From the NCBI GenBank assembly GCA_002238565.1, contig MPMP01000055.1, positions 1-34,352 of the forward strand: 34,352 nucleotides of DNA. The letters run 5' to 3'. The stretch is from Albidovulum sp. bin36. Its GTDB lineage: Bacteria; Pseudomonadota; Alphaproteobacteria; Rhodobacterales; Rhodobacteraceae. The notes under the pieces were generated by a model. The model saw nothing but the letters and a program-made list of their open reading frames with translations, was not told where the DNA came from and did not search any database. Positions 1 through 7,430 of the stretch are shown here, one piece after another. The position numbers and the translations under genes are program-made. Within the stretch, counting starts at the first letter, position 1. Every line of letters starts with the position of its first letter.

Positions 1-2
1 AC

Positions 3-587
3 ATGCAAGTCCGGCATGCCGCCGCCGCGGGTCTCGATGTCTACAGGATGCAGGTCACGGCGACCGTGCGCACCCACGCGGGCAGGGAAGCCCCCGTTGT
101 CGAGACCCGCGAGTTCAGTGCGCTGGCAAGCGGCCTCGCCCTTCTGGCGCAGTGGCTGTTCAACCTGCGGGTGAGCGGCGCCGTCATGGAGGCGACGGGC
201 GTCTACTGGGAGAAGGTCTGGGACGTTCTGTCCGACGCCGGTCTCGATGTCATGGTGGTCAATGCTCGGCACGTCAAGCAGATCAAGGGGCGCAAGACCG
301 GCATCGCGGACAGCGTCTGGCTGTCGCGTATCTGCCAGTTCGGCCTCGGGAGCCCGAGCTTGGCGCTGCCGAAGTTCTTCCGCGACCTGCGGGGGCTGAG
401 CCGCTACCGCCGCGCGCTGACCGAACAGCGGGCGCGCTCGCAACTGCGCATCCAGAAGGTCCTGGACCGGGGCGGGGTGCGCATCGGCCGCAAGGCCAGC
501 CGCTGGCTGCAGAAGCTCGAACAGTATGGATACGTCACCCGGCGAGCACGCGAGGAACAAACCGACATGCCGGCCCGATCCGCCTGA
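3..587 (+). mobile_element. IS110-family transposase, truncated or internally deleted
   Basis: The first ~160 residues match the N-terminal DEDD (RuvC-like) domain of IS110-family transposases, which act with a bridge RNA to move the element. Visible landmarks are GLDV near residue 10, EATGVYWE near residue 62, VNARHVKQIKGRKT near residue 80, and a conserved ISD-type Asp in IADS, followed by the LTRYRR-like segment (LSRYRRALTEQRARSQ). After LDRGGVRIG the match stops. The expected ~180-residue C-terminal half with the catalytic serine is missing, and the last ~30 residues (QKLEQYGY...) could be the extreme C-terminus joined by an internal deletion. The protein cannot be active. The left window edge is close to the true start, so the exact start is unknown. 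Confidence 0.85.
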
Positions 588-927
588 GACCCTGCATCGC
601 CTTCAACCGCTCTCGGCTCGTCACTAGGCCGTTTCCGGGGAGCTCGAATAATCGCCGACAGCGAGTGAACGGCGACGCCTTCTAGACTGATGTCACCGTG
701 GCTGCCTCCCGAAAAAAACTGGTGCTGGCGGTCAGGGGAAAGTGTGCCTAAAGCCTGAAAAGAGTTTCAGAGAAAACAAATCAAGTCCAATGTTCGACAT
801 GCCGTATAATGAACATCCGCGGCCCCCGGCCTTTGTCGGCACATTTTTCCACTTTCTTGCCGAAACTGCGTTCGGATGAAATACGCATGAGCAAGATTTT
901 CGATCTACCAGAATTGGCGAAATTAAC
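588..927. other. Non-coding stretch upstream of the AAA ATPase gene
   Basis: No supported gene is seen. A perfect TATAAT lies at 805-810, inside a short inverted repeat (TGTTC at 791-795, GAACA at 811-815), and could be the -10 box of the downstream ATPase gene. No convincing -35 box is present at 17 bases. The stretch probably also holds the outer end of the IS110 remnant. Confidence 0.4.
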
Positions 928-2109
928 ATGATGGCCATGGCAAGCGGTGCGCCGCCGCGAATCGAGCGTTTCAAAGTACGGAATTTTCGTGCGCTACGAG
1001 ATGTCGAATTTACAAATTTGACGCCGATTACAGCGCTGCTGGGTCCGAACGGTAGCGGAAAATCTTCTGTAATCGACGTGTTCGCGTTTTTAGCCGATTG
1101 CTTCGAATTCGGGTTGCGCCGAGCTTGGGAAAGACGCGGAAGAGCGCGGGAACTGAAATCTCTCGGCGCCGATGGCCCAGTATTGATTGAATTGGCATAT
1201 CGCGAACAGCCGCGAAGCCCCCTAATCGTCTATCATCTGGAAATCGACGAAAAATACGGCCGACTTTCAGTCGTGAGGGAATGGATCCGCTGGAGGCGAA
1301 GAAATCGTGGAGCGCCATGCAGATTCCTCGACTACGCAAATGGCGAGGGTCGCGTAATTTCCGGCGAACAGCCGGATGCCCGGGACGACCGAATAGAAGC
1401 GCCCCTGAGTTCTCAAGACGCTCTAGCGGTCAACGCGTTCGGCCAGCTGGCAGAGTATCCTCGAGTCGTCGCTTTGCGTAATTTCATCATGGGATGGCAT
1501 TTTTCCAATTTTTCGTTGGCGACGGCAAGGGGACGACCGGCAGCGGGGCCTCGGAATCGTATAAGCAAGACTGGGGATAACCTCGCCGACGTCATCCAGT
1601 ATCTTTCCGAGGAACATTCCACGCTCTTGGTTTCAATTTTTTCAAGGCTACGGGAATTGGCCCCCGAATTTCAAAAAGTGACTGCGGGAATGATGCCGGA
1701 CGACGGGCTTCCGCCGCAATACAATGGTACTACATTCGCCAAGTCACTTATGTCACGCTTTGCTTCCGACGGAACTCTCAAGCTTCTTTCCTATCTGATC
1801 CTTTTACATGACCCGAGTCCACCGCCGTTCATCGGTATCGAGGAGCCCGGAAACTCTTTGCATCCACGAATGCTTTACCGGTTGGCAGAGCAGTACCGGC
1901 AAGCTGCCGAGTCTTCGCAGATATTGGTAACAACCTATTCGCCTTTTTTACTCGATGCGCTGCGTCCTAGCGAAGTGCGAGTGCTGTGGCGCGACGCGTC
2001 TGGATATACACGATGTTGCGCCCTGGACCGGAACGAAAAAGTCAAGGCGTTCATCGACGCGGGCGCGCAACTAGGTGATCTCTGGATGGAAGGGCACTTT
2101 GGAGTCTGA
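928..2109 (+). CDS. AAA family ATPase (RecF/SMC-like, AAA_21 type), first gene of an ATPase-DUF4276 pair
   Basis: A 393-residue ABC-like ATPase of the overcoming-lysogenization/RecF class. Walker A is GPNGSGKS at residues 39-46 after the typical FKVRNFRAL strand; the Walker B/D-loop block is IGIEEPGNSLHP near residue 305. Two positions look unusual for the family: EPGN where EPEN is normal, and TTYSPF where TTHSPF is normal (the H-switch His is Tyr). Each could be one base change. The next gene is a decayed DUF4276 protein, and this pairing recurs in bacteria and resembles ATPase-TOPRIM defence pairs such as PARIS. The start ATG ATG has no strong ribosome site. The reading frame is open throughout, but the altered switch residue and the dead partner suggest it is no longer functional. 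Confidence 0.8.
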   Translation: MMAMASGAPPRIERFKVRNFRALRDVEFTNLTPITALLGPNGSGKSSVIDVFAFLADCFEFGLRRAWERRGRARELKSLGADGPVLIELAYREQPRSPLIVYHLEIDEKYGRLSVVREWIRWRRRNRGAPCRFLDYANGEGRVISGEQPDARDDRIEAPLSSQDALAVNAFGQLAEYPRVVALRNFIMGWHFSNFSLATARGRPAAGPRNRISKTGDNLADVIQYLSEEHSTLLVSIFSRLRELAPEFQKVTAGMMPDDGLPPQYNGTTFAKSLMSRFASDGTLKLLSYLILLHDPSPPPFIGIEEPGNSLHPRMLYRLAEQYRQAAESSQILVTTYSPFLLDALRPSEVRVLWRDASGYTRCCALDRNEKVKAFIDAGAQLGDLWMEGHFGV

Positions 2110-2130
2110 GACCCGTTAACAGGAGGCGGA

Positions 2131-2780
2131 ATGCCGGTGCGGATCGGGATCGGCAACTGATATATGCCTTGCTCGCATTTTGACTTCTACGTGAAAGAAT
2201 TGTCCATGGAAGCATTCCTCAAAGCTTGGTTGCCGAGATTTCTGCCAGATAATTGCACGTTCCACGCTTATAGTAATCAAGGCAAATGTGCGCTTTTACG
2301 GAAATTCGAAAACCGTCTACGAGGCTATGCAATTTGGTTGCCGGCCAATTGGCGCATAGTAGTGATAGTAGATCGCGATGATGATGAATGCGAATAACTC
2401 AAGTTCAAATTGGAGGAGTCATGTGGGAGTGCCGGTCTTAACACTAGGCGAACCTGCGACGGCCAAAACTGGCAAGCCGCTACAAGAATCGCAGTAGAAG
2501 AACTAGAGCCTTGGTATTTCGGCAACTGGCCGGCCGTATGTGCAGCGCATCCTAACGTTTCGGAGGCAATTCCCAGAAAAAGACCCTTCCGGAACCCTGA
2601 CGCAATCGCTGGTGGAACCTCGGAGGGATTCAAAAAAATTTTCAGAATTTCGGCCATTTCCGACAAGGACTCCCGAAAGTAATAGTTGCCGAAGCCATCG
2701 GAAGGCACTTTGACCCTGCGGTCTGTCAATCACATGTCTTCAATGTATTTCGCGATGCCATCGTAGAAGCGATCGCGTAG
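2131..2780 (+). pseudogene. DUF4276 (TOPRIM-like) protein, broken by stops and a frameshift
   Basis: Reading 2164 onward gives SHFDFYVKELSMEAFLKAWLP... and IVVIVDRDDDEC, the acidic TOPRIM-like motif of DUF4276, then WQAATRIAVEELEPWYFG and RNPDAIAGGT, all hallmarks of the family. The frame has a TAA at 2395-2397 (just after the DRDDD motif) and shifts near 2665; the rest (EAIGRHFDPAV... VFRDAIVEAIA) runs in another frame to the TAG at 2778-2780. A perfect AGGAGG at 2121-2126 precedes an ATG at 2131 in the same frame, but that frame meets TGA at 2158 after nine codons; the ATG at 2164 has no ribosome site. In related pairs the ATPase and this TOPRIM-like nuclease act together. Here the partner is dead. 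Confidence 0.85.
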
Positions 2781-3266
2781 GTTTCGCCTAGCCAGACCTA
2801 AATCTCCCTGTATTATGGCATGAAGACCTCGGCTTTCCTCTGTGCCTGCCCTAAAGCTCCGTCCTCCTCGATAGCGGGTGCCGCCGGCGTCTACGGTGTA
2901 GTGGTGTCGCGCGAGCAGGTCGGCGATTATCCGGTTCGAAATCCCGGATGCCTCGAGGGCGCGGAACCGGCGACGTTTCTTCCCTTGGCGGATGGCGGTG
3001 GCAGCAAGTCGCGGCAAAAAGCCAGCCTATTAGAATTTCCGTGCGGCTGCAGCTCTCTCTTCGGCGATTACGGAGTGGCGGGCAACTGGACGTGGGTTTG
3101 CGGCTGCGCCTTCGCAAGAAATGGGAAGCTTCGAAGTCGAAAGCCTTTAATGGACTCCGCGAGGACCGGATGGCGGATAGTCCGCCTCGGAGTCTCCCGA
3201 CGCTTCCGGATTGCGGCCAAGTAGTTCTGGAGACAGCGGTCCGGTCGCTGGACAGGGCTAGTGGAT
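2781..3266. other. Unassigned stretch
   Basis: No recognisable gene. Short overlapping frames are open on both strands, typical of GC-rich DNA. A minus-strand frame around 2730-3017 (ISNRIIADLLARHHYTVDAGG...) has a protein-like look but overlaps the DUF4276 end and matches no family I know. It may be a remnant. Confidence 0.3.
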
Positions 3267-3683
3267 TTATAGGGGGCTGCCTTGATGAAACCGATGAAGT
3301 AGACCCGGGGTTGGCTCCAATGCCCGCTGGTGGGTCGCTTTAGGAAAGCGGTGCAGCACTCTCGGCAGCAGTATTACGCACCTTGGTGCGCGCTGCCTAT
3401 TGGCTGTAAATAAGCGCTCCGCCAACGGCTTCATCACCTCGTCGAACACTGCTCTTAGCTCATCGACCAGGCCCTCATTTGGCTTTACACCAACAGTTAT
3501 CGCAATGTGGTGCAGTTCCGACCACGCGTCCCTGCAGATATCGTCGTAGGTTTCCTCGTAGGCGCCTTTGACACCGAGATCGGTTCGGCTGGAGTGGAGC
3601 ATGCCGTGCTTGTTCGCTTCGTTCCGCGCCCGCAAGGCCGCCCCAATAGCGTCGTTCTTCCGCGTCTCCAGTATCAGACCCAT
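3267..3683 (-). CDS. Hypothetical protein, third gene of a minus-strand trio
   Basis: The first ~95 of 138 residues look like a real soluble, mostly helical, charged protein (MGLILETRKNDAIGAAL..., EETYDDICRDAW, DELRAVFDEVMKPLAERL). The last ~40 residues (PRVLHRFPKATHQRALEP...) look like out-of-frame reading, so the true gene probably shifts frame or was truncated near 3390. It follows the HEPN-like gene by 27 bases on the same strand and so was probably co-transcribed with it. I do not recognise the family. Confidence 0.45.
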   Translation of the reverse strand: MGLILETRKNDAIGAALRARNEANKHGMLHSSRTDLGVKGAYEETYDDICRDAWSELHHIAITVGVKPNEGLVDELRAVFDEVMKPLAERLFTANRQRAPRCVILLPRVLHRFPKATHQRALEPTPGLLHRFHQGSPL

Positions 3684-3710
3684 GCTCTTTACGAAAAGCT
3701 TGCGAATTCT

Positions 3711-4205
3711 CTAGTCCACACCACGCCCCTTGGTTGCTCGCCACCGCGCGAGCGATGACCGAATGCGGAAGAAATCCTCTATTTCGCTGGAGACATCGAT
3801 GCGCTCGGAGAAGATATTGCCGCGGGCGATCTGGTTGCGGACGCTGTAGAGCTGCATCGCCCGCTTCCATTCACTGCTGCCCTTCTCCAGAACCAGCGCA
3901 AGCCGGATCTCGAAGCTCAGGCCCAAGAGTCGTCGATCATCCGGGTTGTACAGGTGCCGCGCGCGGCGATACCGCCAGTCCTCACGCGCCTGCTCGTGGC
4001 GGATGGCATCCCGGCCGGCATCGTCGATGTCCGTCTCCAACTAGTCCCAGGCCAGGACGAATCAGGCCTGATCGTTGAATTCCCGCTCACGAGCGAAGCG
4101 GCCCCGCTCCTCGTTCTCGCCCGCCGCGGCGCGGCTGTCGCGCAAGTTTCCGAGAAACCTGTCGATCCGTTCATACGACGCCACGATGAACTGAAGGTCG
4201 CTCAC
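3711..4205 (-). pseudogene. HEPN-like protein, inactivated by two in-frame stops
   Basis: Starting at a GTG (4205-4203) that overlaps the previous gene's TGA, the frame reads SDLQFIVASYERIDRFLGNL..., EFNDQA, stop (TGA), FVLAWD, stop (TAG), LETDIDDAGRDAIR..., then DWRYRRARHLYNPDDRRL, LVLEKGSSEWKRAMQLY and VRNQIARGNIF, ending SSLARW near 3740. All pieces lie in one frame, so only two nonsense codons separate them. The RNQIARG segment matches the R-x4-H signature of HEPN ribonucleases except that the His is Arg, one transition away (CAC to CGC). The toxin-like role is inferred from that motif only. Tight overlap with the upstream gene suggests a toxin-antitoxin-like or defence unit that has decayed. 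Confidence 0.6.
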
Positions 4206-4639
4206 CGCAGGGTGCGTCTCAACCACTCGCGCGTGACGGACTCGCGCTCGCGTCGCCGCTCGTCGCGCGCCACCTGCCAGTCCGGCTTCCCGAAGTTTTC
4301 GGCCGCGTCGACGATGAGGTAGCGCCGCTCGCCGCGCTTCACATCGATTCGGCCGTTATTGCCGATGATCCACAGCGCGTGCGGTTCGAACCGAACCAAC
4401 TGGCCAGCGCCGCCGTGCAGTTCCAGCGTGGGCATCCGCTTCGCCTCGACGCCGAACTTGCGCATCATCTTCTCGTGCATGAGAACGGGGGCGCCCCGGC
4501 GGGCCTCCCATCCGTCCGGCAACCACTCCCCGATCGCGGCAAATAGCCCGTTCAGCCGCGCTTCCCAGTCGTCGACGCGGCGGCGTATGTGCGCTGCATC
4601 GATGGTTTCGCTGGTGACTTCGTCGAGAACCGTTTTCAT
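4202..4639 (-). CDS. Conserved-looking hypothetical protein, first gene of the minus-strand trio
   Basis: A 145-residue open frame with normal composition: an N-terminal helical part (DAAHIRRRVDDWEARLNGLFAAIGEWLP), a central segment rich in beta propensity (GQLVRFEPHALWIIGNNGRIDVKRGERRYLIVDAA), and a basic tail (RDERRRERESVTREWLRRTLR). No catalytic motif is recognised. Its stop overlaps the GTG start of the HEPN-like gene, indicating translational coupling. By position it could be the partner (antitoxin or substrate-recognition subunit) of that gene; this is inference. It is the only clearly intact member of the trio. Confidence 0.6.
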   Translation of the reverse strand: MKTVLDEVTSETIDAAHIRRRVDDWEARLNGLFAAIGEWLPDGWEARRGAPVLMHEKMMRKFGVEAKRMPTLELHGGAGQLVRFEPHALWIIGNNGRIDVKRGERRYLIVDAAENFGKPDWQVARDERRRERESVTREWLRRTLR

Positions 4640-4881
4640 TGTCCCGTTCCACCTAGGCGTCCGGTCCGTTCATTATCCGCGCCGCGGTCTCTCCCGAACA
4701 GCCGATATGGAGCACCAAGCGGCGTGTCAATGCGAGCCGTCTTCGTGCGGCCGGGGTTGGAAGGGGGGCTGTCCATCGCTCTTTTCCGCTGGAATCCGTC
4801 GGGAAGATCAATGAGCCCCCTACAAATATTTTTGAAGAGCCACTCTCTGCGGGGACTCCAAATCGAGCCCGGAGCCTGCCG

Positions 4882-5340
4882 TCAGCCGAACGGCCGGAAC
4901 CGCGTGAGAAGCTCCGGAATCCCCGAAACCGGGTCCAGCCTCCCGCCGGCACCGCAGCCCAGCTTGAACAGGCGGATCAGCGGAGCCTCCCCGGCGTAAT
5001 CCGCGAACTTGCGTTGGATGTTGTGCCTGCGAGCCGATTTGGCAAAGACCTCGCGCCACCAGCGGTTCCAGCGGCGCCGCGTCGACGCGCCGAGCGAAAT
5101 CCCAAACCCGGCGCGTCGAGGCTGCCGGGAAGAAGGAGACTGAATGCCACGAACACCGGCGCGACGCTGAAGCGCCGGCCGGCATAGCGCACCGGCGTCG
5201 GCTTCGACCGCTTGCCGCAGTCGTCGCACGAAAAGCCCGGCCGCGGAAGGAGTCCCCTCAAAGCCCTCGGCAGGCCCCAGTCGGCGCGGGTGTAGTTGGA
5301 GACGTGCAAGTTCTTGACGCCGCAGAGGGGAGCAGCCCTT
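4882..5340 (-). pseudogene. Decayed zinc-ribbon/HTH protein of the transposase-associated type
   Basis: Read from about 5340 downward, one frame gives LCGVKNLHVSNYTRADWG, then FSCDDCGKRSKPTPVRYAGRRF, which fits the zinc-ribbon head and the CxxC...TPPSVRFLGRR block of a small protein family often found with IS elements. Near 5110-5180 the frame shifts and continues as RRRWNRWWREVFAKSA, FADYAGEAPLIRLFKLG and LTRFRPFG, matching the helix-turn-helix middle and C-terminal end. At least one frameshift makes it non-functional. It lies beside a 66-base IS end (5564-5629). The assignment to a family rests on remembered patterns. Confidence 0.55.
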
Positions 5341-5492
5341 CAGCCTCGTTTCCTCGGCGAGAAACTAGTCGAACTTGAAAAGGACGCCCAATACTTCGGC
5401 GGAAATCAGAAATGCCAGGCTCTCGCGGGAATCCTGCCGGGATATGTGCGACATTCGGCGTTCTCCCTCTTTTAGAAACTTGCGAGAGAAAA

Positions 5493-5530
5493 GCCCTTCG
5501 GAAGGCAAAATTCATCCCTTTCCGAAGGGC
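5493..5530. repeat. Perfect 11-base inverted repeat, possible stem-loop
   Basis: GCCCTTCGGAA at 5493-5503 and its exact complement at 5520-5530 are separated by 16 bases. It could form a strong hairpin. No T-run follows on either strand, so an intrinsic terminator is not supported. It sits between the zinc-ribbon remnant and the IS end. Confidence 0.6.
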
Positions 5531-5563
5531 GATAGCGCGTTCGCGCCTGAGGCGGAACCGGCC

Positions 5564-5629
5564 CGAGGTTCCCTAAAAACCGTGTACGAGGGAACCGCCT
5601 ATTGCTTCATTTAATGTGGGTTCTCATAG
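5564..5629 (+). repeat. 66-base IS end, copy 1
   Basis: This segment matches 21687-21752 at 57 of 66 positions by direct count, without gaps, including 19 consecutive identical bases (ATTGCTTCATTTAATGTGG). The second copy is the outer end beside the IS630-type transposase, so this one is probably the orphan end of a related element. Both end in CTCATAG, consistent with a TA target. Confidence 0.8.
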
Positions 5630-5664
5630 CGGGGAACGTTGCATTTCGTCATCAGTGGTAGTAT

Positions 5665-6276
5665 TCAACGCGTTCGAACCGCTGCTGGTAAGGAAACGCA
5701 TTGGGCCGCACGCTCGTTACCAATCAGATTGACGACCCAATCCATGTGGCACGTCTGCACACGCATGCGGCCACGATGCAAGGCGTTGAATACCGCATCG
5801 GCAAGTCTGCTATGCCCGAGGGCCGCTCCTACCCCGTCGTGGGCGAGAATGTCGATGGTGCAGCCAGTGGCCAAGGCGCCGTACCGCTCCGCACAAATCC
5901 TGTTGGCTTTACGCTCATCGATCAGGGCCGTGGCTTCGTGTTCCAGGGCATAGGCGATCGTCGCGGCCTCACCGTCATCAAGCGTTTCTGCCGCCGACCC
6001 TGAAACCAGTGACGTGAAACACTCAATGCCGGGGTTTCCCAGCCGTACGATGTCAATGCGACCGGCAGCGACAAGGGTGTTGAGGGCATCGGCGCCGTCG
6101 CGCCCGCGACGCCGCCCGTTCTCAAGCTCAAGGGCGACCGCCTCGACGACTGCAATCCTGTTCGGCAACGCCTCCAATATGGAAGCGACGAAGCCGGTTG
6201 CATTCAAGTTGATTGCCACACTGGTATCGGCGACAACGAGTGTCGTGGGATCATTCAGGGAGCTTTGGCATTCCAT
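5665..6276 (-). CDS. PIN-domain protein, last gene of the QueC-like operon
   Basis: A 203-residue protein with the PIN nuclease layout: hydrophobic strand with D17 (VVADTSVAINL), E45 (VVEAVALELE), the D101/E103 block (LDDGEAATIAYALE) and D120 (TALIDERKA). These acidic residues would bind Mg2+ for RNA or DNA cleavage. I chose the ATG at 6276; a longer frame starts at 6336, but this ATG already overlaps the upstream protease gene by 26 bases, typical of coupled genes. Toxin, tRNase or DNA-targeting effector are all possible. The frame is intact and the metal-binding residues are kept. Being co-transcribed with an ImmA/IrrE protease suggests that its activity is controlled by proteolysis of a repressor; that is inference. 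Confidence 0.8.
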   Translation of the reverse strand: MECQSSLNDPTTLVVADTSVAINLNATGFVASILEALPNRIAVVEAVALELENGRRRGRDGADALNTLVAAGRIDIVRLGNPGIECFTSLVSGSAAETLDDGEAATIAYALEHEATALIDERKANRICAERYGALATGCTIDILAHDGVGAALGHSRLADAVFNALHRGRMRVQTCHMDWVVNLIGNERAAQCVSLPAAVRTR

Positions 6277-7429
6277 CCGCTTCGCCCCCTTCGATCTCCA
6301 CATTGTCCAGAATTTCGCGCAGATCGAGGCGGTCAAGGTGCAATATGCGGGCGAGCTGACCTTCGCTGAGGAGGCCTTGGCGCCATGCCTCCGCGGCCAG
6401 CAGGTTCAGCCGCAACGTCGTAGGTCGGTCTGCATCTTGTTTGCCCATTTCAAGCGGGGTCAGATCGCCCAGAACCTGCCGGGCCTGCGTATCGGTGATG
6501 CCGCCATTGGCCACAAACCAGTCCCACGTCCCTCGCTTGGTCAGGTCCAGCTCTTCCACCCGCCGCACCATCGCTTCCCGTGAGACCCCGAAAGCATGGG
6601 CGAGGAGGATGACATGCCGGCGCGTGAGGTGTGACGCCCCTGCCGTGATTTCCCGGAACCTCTGCATGACAGTGCGCGTCGGTGTCAGGAAGGCGCGGCC
6701 GAACGCGTTTGCGTAGCGTTCTTCCCGTGAATTTTCTTCCTTGTCGGTGTGCAGGATTTCAGCACTTCGACGCGTTGAGATTAAGTGGCCGAGTTCGTGG
6801 CCTCCGGATTGCGCCCGGCGCTCCCGTGGGTGATTTGCGTTGAGTAGCATGCAGGCGCCGAGATCTTCGTCATAGGCGAACAGCCCGGAAATGCGCGGAT
6901 CGATACTCCGGACATAGACGCGAACGCCTAGATCGAGTTCCAGAAGGCTGACGAGGTCTCGGACCGGGGCTTGTCCGAGGCCAAGCCAGTGACGAAGCTC
7001 GGTCGCGTCGTTTTCCGCCTGCGCTCGTACATCGCCAGGCATGATCGGGCGCTCGGGCGGATAGCTTCGCGCCCGCTTGATTCCCAGGACATTCTCAAGT
7101 TCCACTTCAGCGCGGACCAGATTGGCAAGCAGGCGCGCCGCCGCATCCTCCGCTACATTGGTGCTGGTGCCAAGTTTCCTGAAGCGCGGCACGAGATCGA
7201 CATATACAGACTCGCGCCGCAACAGTGCATTGACCGACGTAGCGTAAAGACGGGCCAGCCGCTGAAGTTCTTCTGGCCGGATACGGCGTTGGCCCTTTTC
7301 TATTGCGAGAAGCGTTGTCCGCGCGACGTCGATTCCCGCCGCAGCGTCGGCCTGCGTAATGCCGGTTGCTTCGCGTGCTATCCGCAAACGGTTGCCGACA
7401 TCCTGAGTGTTCGGTTCCTCCCGCGCCAT
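6251..7429 (-). CDS. XRE-type HTH regulator fused to ImmA/IrrE Zn-metallopeptidase
   Basis: A 392-residue two-domain protein. Residues ~12-66 form an XRE/Cro helix-turn-helix (RLRIAREATGITQADAA, VARTTLLAIEKGQRRI). The peptidase domain follows, with HELGH at 211-215 (HExxH zinc motif) and an EERYANAFGRAFLTP block at ~236-250 that carries the usual third ligand region. The ImmA/IrrE family cleaves repressors or antitoxins after a signal. I place the start at the ATG at 7429, one base after the stop of the QueC-like gene; an upstream extension to 7729 lies inside that gene and is not credible. Its DNA-binding half is the natural candidate for binding the palindrome in the operon promoter (9426-9436). 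Confidence 0.85.
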   Translation of the reverse strand: MAREEPNTQDVGNRLRIAREATGITQADAAAGIDVARTTLLAIEKGQRRIRPEELQRLARLYATSVNALLRRESVYVDLVPRFRKLGTSTNVAEDAAARLLANLVRAEVELENVLGIKRARSYPPERPIMPGDVRAQAENDATELRHWLGLGQAPVRDLVSLLELDLGVRVYVRSIDPRISGLFAYDEDLGACMLLNANHPRERRAQSGGHELGHLISTRRSAEILHTDKEENSREERYANAFGRAFLTPTRTVMQRFREITAGASHLTRRHVILLAHAFGVSREAMVRRVEELDLTKRGTWDWFVANGGITDTQARQVLGDLTPLEMGKQDADRPTTLRLNLLAAEAWRQGLLSEGQLARILHLDRLDLREILDNVEIEGGEADGMPKLPE

Positions 7430-7430
7430 A

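Noticed and set aside
2925..2955. tRNA T-arm-like GGTTCGAAATCC string
   Set aside because: No acceptor, D or anticodon arms could be placed around it.
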